Source: CAVQCA01 sp963763115 (lineage in GTDB: Bacteria > Pseudomonadota > Gammaproteobacteria > UBA9214). From it: 64,000 nucleotides of DNA. This document shows positions 43,844 through 53,467 of the stretch, one piece after another (the first letter of the stretch is position 1; each line of letters opens with the position of its first letter). Position numbers and translations under genes: made by a program. A model generated the notes under the pieces. The model did not search any database, was not told the DNA's origin, and saw only the letters and a list, made by a program, of their open reading frames with translations. The DNA lies in contig CAVXNM010000018.1 of assembly GCA_963763115.1 (NCBI GenBank), positions 1-64,000 of the forward strand, read 5' to 3'.

Positions 43844-46078
43844 ATGTCCAGAAAGTTAGCAATCGCAGCGACCATGCTGTGTTTGTCCGCAACCTCGCAT
43901 GTGTTCGCAATCGGACTGGGCGACATCGAAATCCGATCGATGCTGAACGAACCGCTGGATGCCGTTATCCAGCTTACCTCGGCGAGCAAGCAGGAACTCG
44001 ATGAACTGAAGGTTGCCATTGCACCTCGGGAATCCTTCCAAAAGATGGGAATTCCCCGTACGACGATTCTCGATGATATAAAATTCAGCGTACAGCAGCC
44101 CCCGGGAGGATTGCCGGTGATCCGGGTCACCACACGGCAGCCCGTTCGTGAACCGTTTCTGGATTTTCTGATAGAGGCAAGCTGGAGCAAGGGGCATTTG
44201 CTCAGACAATACACCCTCCTTGTTGATCCACCGGTTACCATGCCGGCCGCGCCGCCGGCACAGCGGGCGCCGGTAAGACAAGCACCCTCTCCGTCGCTCG
44301 AAGTCAGGCAGGCACCGTCGCCAGCCAGGGTGCCGGTTGCCGCCCCGGTTACGGCATCACGCGTTCCTGCTGCATCCGCGAATGTCGATAAATATGGCCC
44401 GGTGAAACGCAACGAGACCCTGTGGGAAATTGCCAAACGGGTGCGTCCTGACAGCGATATCAGTATGCAACAGATGATGATTGCGCTGCTGCGTGCCAAC
44501 CCGGACGCCTTTACCGCCAACAATATAAATAATCTCAAGGCGGGGGCGACGCTGCAAATTCCACGGCGGGACGAGATTCTGGCGATGGATAAGGCGGCAG
44601 CTATCCGTGAAGCCAGCCGTCAGTACGCCGAATGGCAGCAGGGTCGCGGCACCAAACAAGCTGCGGCCGCGGAGACTGCAGCCGAAACGGCGACGGAACA
44701 GCCGCCGCAAGCCACGCCCGGCACTGCGTCCACAACCACGGATACCCGTGAAGCCCGTTTGCAGCTGGTCGCTCCCGACGAGGAGACCATCAAAGGGTCT
44801 GCGGCTCCCGGTATGCCTGAAGGAGGTGCGGCGACACAGGCACCCGAGTCGCAGGAGCTTCTCCAGCAACTGGCGATTGCAAGCGAAGAGGCTGAAGCCG
44901 GCCGTGCGCAGTCAGAGGAATTGCAATCCCGCGTAGGCAACCTGGAAGAACAGGTTGCCGACATGCAACGGTTGATCGAACTGAAAGACGCAGAACTGGC
45001 GAACCTGCAGAACAGACTCGCGGCTCAGGACCAGGCAGCGGCGAATTCGACCGGCGCTGCCTCATCCGAGGCAGACGCCCCGGCAACCGATCAGGCGGAA
45101 ACGCAGTCACAGGAGACTCCCGCTGCGAATGCACGGCGTGATGCCAAACCCGAGGGCATAATCGACCGTTTGCTGGAAAACCCCATACTCGCCGGTCTTG
45201 GTGTGCTGGTCGCGATGATTCTGGGTGGATTCCTGTGGTCATCGTCGCGGCATCGTAAGCAGGAGGATATCTTCAGCGATGAACCCACGCTCGCGAGCCA
45301 GATGTCCGACGCACGAAATGAAGAACCGCCGACTACGCGCCGTATTGCAGTTAGTGATACCACTGTGATGAGTGATCTGGCTCCCAGTGAGATGAGCCCC
45401 TTGCAGGGCGATGAGACAAGCGATCCGCTGACTGAAGCCGATGTGTTTATCGCCTACGGCCGGGTGCAGCAGGCCGAGGATGTCATCAAAAACGCCTTGC
45501 AGGGCGATCCCGATAACCATGATCTCAAGATGAAGCTGATCGAGATCTATCACGCGGCCGGAAATACCACCGCCTTTGATGTCCAGGCGGCCACGTTCCG
45601 TGAGATAGTCGGCGAGGATGATCCAGACTGGCAGCGGGTGGTTAGCATGGGTTATGAGCTTTCACCCGCGAATCCCCTGTACCAGACGGCCACATCGCAG
45701 AGTCCGGTTCGGGATGGCGAGGTGGACTTCGATATGGACCTCGCCGGCATGGAAGAGAGCGCCGCAGGCAATGAGACCATCAACACTGCCGGCGATGATA
45801 CCGGGCTGGACTACGACACTGGCGCAACGTTGGCCGATGGTGGTGCTGAAGACATCGATTTCAACCTCGATGAGCTGAATCCGGAGGAGGAGGAAGAAGA
45901 CCTCACGGAGGGGCTGCTCCAGGAGAGTGATGAAATCGGTACCAAACTTGACCTTGCACGCGCCTATATGGACATGGGTGATCCTGACGGTGCCAGGGGC
46001 ATCCTGGAAGAAGTGATAGAGGAAGGAAACAACGAACAAAAGACCGAAGCGGAAAACCTGATTTCGCAACTCGCCTGA
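43844..46078 (+). CDS. fimV: FimV-family peptidoglycan-binding inner-membrane protein
   Basis: A 744-aa polar organiser of type IV pili and type II secretion. Signal peptide (1-22), conserved N-terminal FimV domain (IGLGDIEIRSMLNEPLDAVI), a LysM domain (about 185-245, YGPVKRNETLWEIAKRVRPD), an Ala/Glu-rich coiled coil (about 340-410), one membrane helix (about 450-470), a long acidic cytoplasmic region and the C-terminal FimV domain (LDLARAYMDMGDPDGARGIL). The ATG of MSRKLAIAATML is chosen because AGAGGTG at 43830-43836 sits at proper distance; the upstream in-frame start lacks one. It implies that pili are made elsewhere in the genome. Confidence 0.95.
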   Translation: MSRKLAIAATMLCLSATSHVFAIGLGDIEIRSMLNEPLDAVIQLTSASKQELDELKVAIAPRESFQKMGIPRTTILDDIKFSVQQPPGGLPVIRVTTRQPVREPFLDFLIEASWSKGHLLRQYTLLVDPPVTMPAAPPAQRAPVRQAPSPSLEVRQAPSPARVPVAAPVTASRVPAASANVDKYGPVKRNETLWEIAKRVRPDSDISMQQMMIALLRANPDAFTANNINNLKAGATLQIPRRDEILAMDKAAAIREASRQYAEWQQGRGTKQAAAAETAAETATEQPPQATPGTASTTTDTREARLQLVAPDEETIKGSAAPGMPEGGAATQAPESQELLQQLAIASEEAEAGRAQSEELQSRVGNLEEQVADMQRLIELKDAELANLQNRLAAQDQAAANSTGAASSEADAPATDQAETQSQETPAANARRDAKPEGIIDRLLENPILAGLGVLVAMILGGFLWSSSRHRKQEDIFSDEPTLASQMSDARNEEPPTTRRIAVSDTTVMSDLAPSEMSPLQGDETSDPLTEADVFIAYGRVQQAEDVIKNALQGDPDNHDLKMKLIEIYHAAGNTTAFDVQAATFREIVGEDDPDWQRVVSMGYELSPANPLYQTATSQSPVRDGEVDFDMDLAGMEESAAGNETINTAGDDTGLDYDTGATLADGGAEDIDFNLDELNPEEEEEDLTEGLLQESDEIGTKLDLARAYMDMGDPDGARGILEEVIEEGNNEQKTEAENLISQLA

Positions 46079-46117
46079 GCTGTCGGCCTGCCCGGGAAGC
46101 GGTTGCCGTCATGTGTC

Positions 46118-46141
46118 ATGCCCGCTCCCCGGTGCGGGCAT
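46118..46141. other. Strong hairpin between fimV and truA
   Basis: Perfect 8-bp GC-rich stem ATGCCCGC/GCGGGCAT with an 8-base loop, 40 bases after fimV. It lacks a following T-run but may act as a transcription attenuator or mRNA-stability structure. Confidence 0.4.
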
Positions 46142-46260
46142 TATCGGATGCCATACGGATGATGTCATCCGTGCAGACGGTGCATCTGCCCACTTCATCC
46201 ATTTTTCCCGCTGGAGACGGTCCTTCACATCCCACGATTGTCGGATATTCCTGGCAGATT

Positions 46261-47043
46261 ATGCGCATCGCACTGGGCGTCGAGTATGACGGTACGGACT
46301 TTCACGGCTGGCAGCGTCAGCGGACCGGTCGTACCGTACAGGGCTGTCTGGAAGAAGCGCTTTCCCGGGTTGCCGACCATGAACTGGCCACCGTCTGCGC
46401 GGGGCGTACCGATACCGGCGTACATGCCACTGAACAGGTAATCCATATCGATACCGGTGCCTTTCGCGAGGAAAAGGCATGGATACGCGGGGGCAACGCC
46501 AACCTGCCCGCGGATATCCGAATTCAATGGGTCAGGGAAATGGACGACGCCTTCCACGCGCGCTTCTCGGCGCGCCGGCGTCATTATCGTTATGTGATCC
46601 TCAACAGGCCTTATCCATCGGCCCAGTTGAGGCACCGGGCCAGTTGGGTCTACGCCGAACTCGACGAGGCCTCGATGCGAGAGGCGGCCAACCATCTGCT
46701 CGGCGAACATGACTTTACCTCGTTTCGCGCCCTTGCATGTCAGGCAAAACACCCGATCCGGACAATTTACACACTTGATGTCAACCGTCATGGTGATTTC
46801 ATCTATATCGATGTGGTGGCGAATGCCTTCCTCCATCATATGGTGCGCTGCATCGCCGGTGTATTGATTACCGCCGGCCGTGGCGAAGCATCCCCGGAAT
46901 GGGTCAGGGAGGTGCTGGAAGCGAGGGACCGCACGGTCGGCGGTATAACCGCACCGCCCGCTGGGTTATACCTGGTCGCTGTTCACTATCCCGGGCAATT
47001 CGCCATTCCCAGAATGGGCTGGCTGCCGGAATATGGACGCTGA
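46261..47043 (+). CDS. truA: tRNA pseudouridine(38-40) synthase TruA
   Basis: Pseudouridine synthase, 260 aa, from the ATG of MRIALGVEYDGTDFHGWQRQ. Catalytic Asp in AGRTDTGVHATEQV; also FSARRRHYRYVILNR and ANAFLHHMVRCIAGVLI. The upstream open extension through the hairpin is not homologous. Modifies U38-40 in anticodon arms. Confidence 0.97.
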   Translation: MRIALGVEYDGTDFHGWQRQRTGRTVQGCLEEALSRVADHELATVCAGRTDTGVHATEQVIHIDTGAFREEKAWIRGGNANLPADIRIQWVREMDDAFHARFSARRRHYRYVILNRPYPSAQLRHRASWVYAELDEASMREAANHLLGEHDFTSFRALACQAKHPIRTIYTLDVNRHGDFIYIDVVANAFLHHMVRCIAGVLITAGRGEASPEWVREVLEARDRTVGGITAPPAGLYLVAVHYPGQFAIPRMGWLPEYGR

Positions 47044-47132
47044 GCCCCTGGCAATCACGCAATTGCCGGGATTCTGTTACGCTTGCAAGCTGATGGGTGA
47101 GGATCCTGACGACACGCCGTTATGGCCTGATC

Positions 47133-47768
47133 ATGCGTACCCGCGTTAAAATTTGCGGCATAACCCGAGCCGAAGATGCGCGTAGCGCCATTGAATACGG
47201 CGCCGATGCAATTGGCCTGGTTTTCTTCGAAGACAGTCCGCGCCATGTGACGCTGGAGCAGGCCGGGCGGATAACGGCTGCCATCGCCCCCTTCGTAACG
47301 GTGGTTGGACTGTTTGTCGATGCCTCGCCATCCGGGATACGGCATGTCCTCGGGAATATTCCGCTGGGTCTGCTGCAGTTTCATGGCCATGAGTCCAATG
47401 ATGACTGTAACGGTTATGGCCTGCCTTTCATCAAGTCGGTCGCGATGAAACCGGAAACCGACCTGCGTGAACAGATACGGGCTTATCCCGATGCCGGAGG
47501 CATATTGCTGGATGCCTGGCAGCCGCAGACACACGGCGGCGGCGGACAGGCATTTGACTGGACGCAGGTGCCACATGATCTCCCGGTGCCTGTCATTCTT
47601 GCCGGCGGGCTGACGGCTGGCAATATCACAACGGCCATCAGGCAGGTCAGGCCGTATGCCGTTGATGTCAGCAGCGGGGTGGAAATCGGGAAAGGCATCA
47701 AATCGGCCGGGATGATCTCGGCTTTCATGAAAGGAGTAAGAGACAGTGACGCAGACACAGGCGACTGA
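47133..47768 (+). CDS. trpF: Phosphoribosylanthranilate isomerase TrpF
   Basis: TIM-barrel enzyme of tryptophan synthesis, 211 aa. Catalytic Cys in VKICGITRAEDA and Asp in GGILLDAW; phosphate-binding ILAGGLTAGNI and VDVSSGVEIGKGIKS. Overlaps trpB by 23 bases. Confidence 0.97.
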   Translation: MRTRVKICGITRAEDARSAIEYGADAIGLVFFEDSPRHVTLEQAGRITAAIAPFVTVVGLFVDASPSGIRHVLGNIPLGLLQFHGHESNDDCNGYGLPFIKSVAMKPETDLREQIRAYPDAGGILLDAWQPQTHGGGGQAFDWTQVPHDLPVPVILAGGLTAGNITTAIRQVRPYAVDVSSGVEIGKGIKSAGMISAFMKGVRDSDADTGD

Positions 47769-48975
47769 TGCCGGCACGACCGGTGCATCGCTTCCGGATG
47801 AGCATGGCCACTTTGGCCCCTATGGCGGCCAATTCGTGGCGGAAACGCTCATGCTTCCCCTGGAAGAACTCACCGCCGCCTATCGGCGTTACATCAAGGA
47901 CCCGGAGTTTCTGGCGGAACTGGATCGCGACCTTGCGCATTATGTCGGACGGCCATCGCCGCTGTATCACGCCGAACGCCTCAGCCGGGAGCTCGGCGGC
48001 GCGTGTATCTACCTCAAGCGGGAGGACCTCAACCACACCGGTGCGCACAAAATCAACAACACGGTTGGACAGGCGCTGCTGGCGAAGCGCATGGGCAAGA
48101 AGCGCGTCATCGCCGAAACCGGCGCGGGGCAGCATGGTGTGGCCACCGCAACGGTCGCGGCCCGGCTCGGCATGGAATGCGTGGTCTACATGGGCGCCGA
48201 GGACATCAGGCGCCAGGCAATCAATGTCTATCGCATGCGCTTGCTGGGCGCCGAGGTGGTGGCGGTCACGTCCGGCTCCAAAACCCTCAAGGATGCGCTC
48301 AACGAGGCGCTGCGCGACTGGGTCACCAATGTCGATAGCACGTTTTACATCATCGGCACGGTGGCCGGGCCGCATCCCTATCCGGTAATGGTAAGGGATT
48401 TCCAGGCGATTATAGGACGCGAAACGCGCGCCCAGGTTCTGGAACAGACAGGACGGCTTCCCGATGCCCTGGTGGCCTGTGTCGGCGGCGGTTCCAACGC
48501 CATCGGTCTGTTCTATCCGTTCCTGAACGATACGCAGGTGGCCCTCCATGGCGTCGAAGCCGGCGGTGACGGCATCGAAACAGGCCGCCATGCCGCCCCG
48601 CTGTGCGCCGGCAGATCCGGTGTCCTGCACGGTAACCGGACCTACCTGATGGAGGACCGGGATGGACAGATTATCGAAACGCACTCCATCTCGGCCGGAC
48701 TCGATTACCCCGGCGTCGGTCCGGAACACGCTTGGCTGAAGGACAGCGGTCGGGCCCGCTATCACACCATTACCGATCGGGAAGCCCTGGCGGCTTTCCA
48801 TCAATTGACCCGCACGGAAGGCATCATCCCCGCACTGGAATCAAGCCATGCGCTGGCTTATGCCGTGAATCTCGCAGCCGGCATGGACTCTGACGGCATC
48901 ATCGTGGTGAATCTGTCCGGTCGCGGAGACAAGGATATCCACACCGTGGCGGAACTGGAGGGGATCAGGGTATGA
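47746..48975 (+). CDS. trpB: Tryptophan synthase beta chain TrpB
   Basis: PLP enzyme joining indole and serine, 409 aa, GTG start preceded by AAGGAG (47731-47736). PLP Lys in REDLNHTGAHKINNTVGQ; phosphate loop CVGGGSNAIG; GYGQ-type channel region present. Forms the alpha2-beta2 complex with TrpA; stop overlaps trpA in ATGA. Confidence 0.98.
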   Translation: MTQTQATDAGTTGASLPDEHGHFGPYGGQFVAETLMLPLEELTAAYRRYIKDPEFLAELDRDLAHYVGRPSPLYHAERLSRELGGACIYLKREDLNHTGAHKINNTVGQALLAKRMGKKRVIAETGAGQHGVATATVAARLGMECVVYMGAEDIRRQAINVYRMRLLGAEVVAVTSGSKTLKDALNEALRDWVTNVDSTFYIIGTVAGPHPYPVMVRDFQAIIGRETRAQVLEQTGRLPDALVACVGGGSNAIGLFYPFLNDTQVALHGVEAGGDGIETGRHAAPLCAGRSGVLHGNRTYLMEDRDGQIIETHSISAGLDYPGVGPEHAWLKDSGRARYHTITDREALAAFHQLTRTEGIIPALESSHALAYAVNLAAGMDSDGIIVVNLSGRGDKDIHTVAELEGIRV

Positions 48976-49805
48976 GCCGACTCAGGAACCGCTTCCAGCA
49001 ATTGCGCGCGCAGCAACGCAAGGCGCTGATTCCCTATGTGACGGCGGGGGATCCCCGTCCGGAGGTGACCGTACCGCTGTTGCATGCCCTGGTGGACGCC
49101 GGGGCAGATATCGTCGAGATCGGCGTGCCGTTCTCCGATCCGATGGCGGACGGACCGGTGATCCAGGCGGCCTGCGAGCGGGCCCTGGCGTATCACGTGA
49201 GCCTGCACGATGTGGTCGGCATGGTCAGGGAATTCCGCAGGCAGGACGATGCAACACCGGTCGTACTGATGGGCTATCTCAACCCGATCGAGGTTTGGGG
49301 CTACGAGGCGTTCGCCGCGGCGGCCGCCGCAGCCGGCGTTGACGGCGTGCTGACCGTGGATATGCCACCCGAGGAGGGTGACAAGCTTACGGAGGCGTTG
49401 CACCGCCAGGGGCTGGATGCCATCTTCCTGCTCGCCCCGACCAGCAGTCCGTCGCGAATCCAGACAGTGTGCCGCTCGGCGAGCGGGTTCGTCTACTATG
49501 TTTCGTTCAAGGGCGTGACGGGAGCGAATCGACTGGATGTGGACGCGGTCGCCGCCAAACTCGAGGAGATCCGCAAATATACCGATCTGCCAGTGGGCGT
49601 GGGATTCGGAATTCGCGATCCCGAGTCAGCCGCTCAGATCGCCCGCATCGCGGATGCGGTCGTGGTCGGCAGCGCACTGGTCGGCAGGATTGCTGAACTC
49701 GTTGATCAGCCAGAGGCCATTGCACCGGTGCTGTCGGAGACTCTATCCGCCATGCGTAGCGCAATTGACCAACAGGCCGTGCGCGACAGGGTTGGCAATG
49801 AATAG
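48972..49805 (+). CDS. trpA: Tryptophan synthase alpha chain TrpA
   Basis: TIM-barrel lyase releasing indole from indole-3-glycerol phosphate, 277 aa. Catalytic Glu in IVEIGVPFSDPMADGPVIQ and Asp in VLTVDMPPEE; loop YVSFKGVTGA and phosphate site VGFGIRDPESA follow. Coupled to trpB. Confidence 0.98.
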   Translation: MSRLRNRFQQLRAQQRKALIPYVTAGDPRPEVTVPLLHALVDAGADIVEIGVPFSDPMADGPVIQAACERALAYHVSLHDVVGMVREFRRQDDATPVVLMGYLNPIEVWGYEAFAAAAAAAGVDGVLTVDMPPEEGDKLTEALHRQGLDAIFLLAPTSSPSRIQTVCRSASGFVYYVSFKGVTGANRLDVDAVAAKLEEIRKYTDLPVGVGFGIRDPESAAQIARIADAVVVGSALVGRIAELVDQPEAIAPVLSETLSAMRSAIDQQAVRDRVGNE

Positions 49806-49853
49806 ATCGCGGGCTACTAATTAACCTGATATGAACATTGTACAATTCAGACT

Positions 49854-50774
49854 ATGAGCTGGTTCAGAAAACTAATGCCATCCAAAATTCGCACCGTCGG
49901 CGGAAACAGACGGACGGTTCCGGAGGGGCTGTGGATTCGCTGTGACGGTTGCGGTGCGGTCCTGTATCGCTCGGAACTGGAGCGCAATTGTGACGTCTGC
50001 CCGAAGTGCAGCCACCATATGCGTATCTGGGCGCGACGGCGCCTGGAGATGTTCTTCGATGACGGCACCGCCGAGGAAATCGGTGCCGGCATTGAACCGG
50101 TCGATGTGCTCAAGTTCAGGGACAGCAAGAAATACCGTGACCGCCTCAATGCGGCACAGAAGCTGACCGGCGAGACGGATGCCCTGGTGGCGATGCGCGG
50201 TGCGGTGGAGGGCGTGCCGATGGTGGCTGCCGCCTTCGAATTCCGTTTCATGGGCGGTTCCATGGGCGCGGTCGTGGGTGAGCGTTTCGTTCGTGCTGTC
50301 AACGCCAGTCTCGAGCATAAGATCCCGTTTGTCTGTTTTTCGGCCAGCGGCGGCGCCCGCATGCAGGAGGCCCTGTTTTCCCTGATGCAGATGGCGAAGA
50401 CCAGTGCGGCATTGACGCGTCTGGCGGAGGCGGGCATTCCCTTCATCTCGGTGCTGACGGACCCGACCATGGGTGGGGTTTCAGCCAGCTTTGCCATGCT
50501 GGGCGATGTCAATATTGCTGAACCGAAGGCGCTGATCGGTTTCGCGGGGCCGCGTGTCATCGAGCAGACCGTGCGGGAAACCCTCCCCGAGGGATTTCAG
50601 CGCAGCGAGTTTCTCCTCGAACATGGCGCGATCGACATGATCATCGACCGGCGGGAGATGCGCGGCAAGATCGTGAATCTGCTGCTGATCCTGACCGGCC
50701 AGCCGGAGCCGGACGTGTCCGAGGTGGTGGAAACGGAAACCGAAACGGAAGCGAAAGTGGAGTCGGAGGCTTGA
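49854..50774 (+). CDS. accD: Acetyl-CoA carboxylase carboxyltransferase subunit beta AccD
   Basis: 306-aa subunit of the fatty-acid initiating enzyme. The N-terminal four-Cys zinc ribbon is visible (RCDGCGAVLYRSELERNC, CPKCSHHM), then the crotonase fold with FSASGGARMQEALFSLMQMA and GGVSASFAMLGDV. The C-terminal 20 residues are a Glu/Thr-rich tail. TACAAT at 49841-49846 may be part of a promoter. Confidence 0.98.
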   Translation: MSWFRKLMPSKIRTVGGNRRTVPEGLWIRCDGCGAVLYRSELERNCDVCPKCSHHMRIWARRRLEMFFDDGTAEEIGAGIEPVDVLKFRDSKKYRDRLNAAQKLTGETDALVAMRGAVEGVPMVAAAFEFRFMGGSMGAVVGERFVRAVNASLEHKIPFVCFSASGGARMQEALFSLMQMAKTSAALTRLAEAGIPFISVLTDPTMGGVSASFAMLGDVNIAEPKALIGFAGPRVIEQTVRETLPEGFQRSEFLLEHGAIDMIIDRREMRGKIVNLLLILTGQPEPDVSEVVETETETEAKVESEA

Positions 50775-50885
50775 TAGCGCCGCCACGGAGAGGACCTGCC
50801 CGCTGACTGATTCCCGCTACCCACGCACCTTCCCGGATCGGGCGCCGGGTATGATTCCCTCGCGCTGACATCTTTCGAAATCCGG

Positions 50886-52163
50886 TTGCTCACCCCCATG
50901 CCGCGTTTCCAGACTCTGGCGCAATGGCTGCAATGGCAGGAGGCGCTGCATCCCCGGGAAATAGATCTGGGTCTTGACAGAGTGACCGCTGTCGCCGCCC
51001 GAATGGGCGTGCTGCTTCCCGCTCGTACCGTCATAACCGTGGGCGGTACCAACGGCAAGGGATCCTCTGTGGCCATGTTCGAGACTATTCTGCAGGCCGC
51101 CGGTTACCGGGTTGGCGCCTTTACCTCACCACACCTGCTGCGTTACAACGAGCGCATACGAATCAACGGCAAAGACATCGACGATGGCAGTCTGTGCGCG
51201 GCATTTCAGGCGGTGGATGACGCGCGCGGTAAGACGACACTGTCATATTTCGAATTCGGCACCCTGGCGGCCTTGCGTTTGTTTAGTGATGAGGCCCCCG
51301 ATGCCGTTCTGCTGGAAGTGGGCCTGGGCGGGAGGCTGGACGCCGTCAATATCGTTGACCCGGATGTCGCCATGGTTACTTCCATAGGGATTGATCATAT
51401 GCAGTGGCTGGGTGATAACCGCGAGTCGATTGCCAGGGAAAAGGCCGGAATATTCCGCAGCGGGCGTCCTGCGATCGGCTGCGAGGCTTCGCCACCGGCG
51501 AGTCTGGTGCAGGCAGCTCGTCAGATCGGCTCACCATGGTATGGACTCGGCGATCAGTATGACTATGTAACGCGCGAGGATTCCTGGGACTGGAATGGGC
51601 CGTCTGGTGGCTACACTGTCTTGCCGCTGCCGTCCCTCAGGGGGCCGCATCAGCTTGCCAATGCCGCCGGCGTGCTGATGGCGCTGGAACTATTGCAAGA
51701 ACGTCTGCCGGTTAGCGTGACGGCGATCCGCTACGGACTGCAGGAAGTCGCGCTGCCGGGGCGCTGCCAGTTCGTCCCCGGGGTGGTGGAAATGATCCTC
51801 GACGTTTCCCATAATCCCCATGGAGCCGCTCGTTTGGCTGCGGTGCTCGGGCTGTCTCCCTGTCCCGGTCGAACGCATCTGGTCCTGGGCATGCTCGATG
51901 ACAAGGATGTCGGCGGGTACGTGACCGCGCTGTCATCCGCAGTGGATCTCTGGTACCCGGCCGGTCTGGATAACCCGAGGGGCATGTCGACCGAGGAACT
52001 GTACCAGCGGATGCGAGGCCTGCTACCCGTACACAGGATACATCCTTGCGTAGACGTTCCCGCGGCCTGTCGCGAGGCCGGCGAGAACGCTTCGGCAGGC
52101 GACAGAATCGTCGTGTGCGGTTCCTTTTTTACCGTAGCAGCCGTGATGGCAGGTAAGGTATAG
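50886..52163 (+). CDS. folC: Folylpolyglutamate synthase / dihydrofolate synthase FolC
   Basis: Mur-ligase-family enzyme, 425 aa, adding glutamate to dihydropteroate and folates. P-loop TVGGTNGKGSSVAMFE, TSPHLLRYNERIRING, and DVSHNPHGAARLAAVL. Order accD-folC-dedD-cvpA-purF is the classical gammaproteobacterial one. Confidence 0.97.
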   Translation: MLTPMPRFQTLAQWLQWQEALHPREIDLGLDRVTAVAARMGVLLPARTVITVGGTNGKGSSVAMFETILQAAGYRVGAFTSPHLLRYNERIRINGKDIDDGSLCAAFQAVDDARGKTTLSYFEFGTLAALRLFSDEAPDAVLLEVGLGGRLDAVNIVDPDVAMVTSIGIDHMQWLGDNRESIAREKAGIFRSGRPAIGCEASPPASLVQAARQIGSPWYGLGDQYDYVTREDSWDWNGPSGGYTVLPLPSLRGPHQLANAAGVLMALELLQERLPVSVTAIRYGLQEVALPGRCQFVPGVVEMILDVSHNPHGAARLAAVLGLSPCPGRTHLVLGMLDDKDVGGYVTALSSAVDLWYPAGLDNPRGMSTEELYQRMRGLLPVHRIHPCVDVPAACREAGENASAGDRIVVCGSFFTVAAVMAGKV

Positions 52164-52208
52164 TCACACCGGCACGCTAGAATTACGGATAATTACTGCG
52201 AGGAGACC

Positions 52209-52814
52209 ATGGATCAGATGCTGAAACAACGACTGATTGGCGCCATCGTCATTATTGCACTGGCCGTTATCTTCATTCCCATGATACTGGAAGGGCCGGA
52301 TGATGAATTGTCACCACGCACCCAGAATATGCCGCCGCCTCCGACGATAGACTACCAGACCGAGGTGGAACTGCCGGTGCCGGAAGAGTCGACCGAGCCT
52401 GACGGGTCGCTTGCCGATACCGCCACGGAGCAGGAAGTATCGGCGATACCCGAACTCCCCGTGTCACAACCCGAACCTGTTACCAGCGAGGCTGAAGCAC
52501 CCGCCAAGCAAGCCGAACCCGCCGTCGCCAAACAGCCGTCGCCCGGGATGTCGTCCAGGACTGCGACTTCCATCACCCAGGGCGGCTGGATCCTCCAGGT
52601 GGGCAGTTTCAGCCAGCAGCCCAATGCCCTGAGTCTGCGGGATCGCCTCAAGAAATCAGGTTACCAGGTATCGGTGAAGGATGTTAAAGACGCGGGAGGA
52701 ACTATCCACCGGGTCCTGATCGGGCCGGTAAGTGATCGCCCGACGGCGGAAAAACTGCGCGACAAACTGGCCAGCGAGCAGAAGCTTACCGCCATGGTGC
52801 TGGAGAACAAGTGA
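52209..52814 (+). CDS. dedD: DedD-like SPOR-domain cell-division protein
   Basis: A 201-aa bitopic protein: cytoplasmic MDQMLKQRLIG, membrane helix (about 11-27, AIVIIALAVIFIPMIL), Pro/Glu-rich linker and a C-terminal SPOR domain (about 122-199, GGWILQVGSFSQQPNALSLR) that binds denuded septal glycan. Context confirms DedD. Confidence 0.93.
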   Translation: MDQMLKQRLIGAIVIIALAVIFIPMILEGPDDELSPRTQNMPPPPTIDYQTEVELPVPEESTEPDGSLADTATEQEVSAIPELPVSQPEPVTSEAEAPAKQAEPAVAKQPSPGMSSRTATSITQGGWILQVGSFSQQPNALSLRDRLKKSGYQVSVKDVKDAGGTIHRVLIGPVSDRPTAEKLRDKLASEQKLTAMVLENK

Positions 52815-52940
52815 CCGGTCCCGTGATTTCACATGGCGGTTGGCGTCGCATGTCTGCTAAAATGCCTGATTTGTGGATTTCCTATGTAAAGTCAACGGGC
52901 TTTGCCGTTTGTCCCGTATAAGTTCGAGGAATAATCAGTA

Positions 52941-53432
52941 ATGGCCTGGATCGATATTGCGATAATCGCGCTGGTAGTTCTGTCAGCGGTGTTGAGTCTT
53001 TTCCGCGGTTTTGTCAAGGAAGCATTGGCGCTTGCATCATGGCTGGTCGCTCTCTGGATTGCGATGATTTTCTATGAAGACGTAGCCGGCGTGCTGGCGA
53101 AATGGATATCGGAGCCCTCGCTCCAGAAAATTATCGCTTTCAGTATTCTGTTCGTCACGGCTCTGCTGATCGGGGCGGTCATTAATTATCTGGCAGGCAA
53201 GCTGGTGGTCAAAACCGGCCTGGCCGGCACCGACCGGATGCTGGGTGTATTGTTCGGAATGGCCCGCGGAGCCGTCATTGTTGCTATCCTTGTCCTGCTC
53301 GCCGGCCTGACACCCATGCCGCATGATCCTTGGTGGCAGGATTCACAGCTGTTGAAATATTTCCAGGATTTCGCCCTATGGATGCGAAATTATCTTCCCA
53401 GGGAAATCGCGGACAATATTTCGTACGTCTAG
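52941..53432 (+). CDS. cvpA: CvpA-family membrane protein
   Basis: 163-aa inner-membrane protein with four predicted helices, starting MAWIDIAIIALVVLSAVLSL; conserved FRGFVKEALALASWLVALW and GLAGTDRMLGVLFGMARG. In E. coli needed for colicin V production and envelope homeostasis. GAGGA at 52926-52930 is its ribosome site. Confidence 0.95.
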   Translation: MAWIDIAIIALVVLSAVLSLFRGFVKEALALASWLVALWIAMIFYEDVAGVLAKWISEPSLQKIIAFSILFVTALLIGAVINYLAGKLVVKTGLAGTDRMLGVLFGMARGAVIVAILVLLAGLTPMPHDPWWQDSQLLKYFQDFALWMRNYLPREIADNISYV

Positions 53433-53467
53433 TCGTTCGCGGCATGTGTTTCAACCGGGAGTAGTTT

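Noticed and set aside
47725..48804. 359-codon minus-strand frame opposite trpB
   Set aside because: Shadow of trpB.
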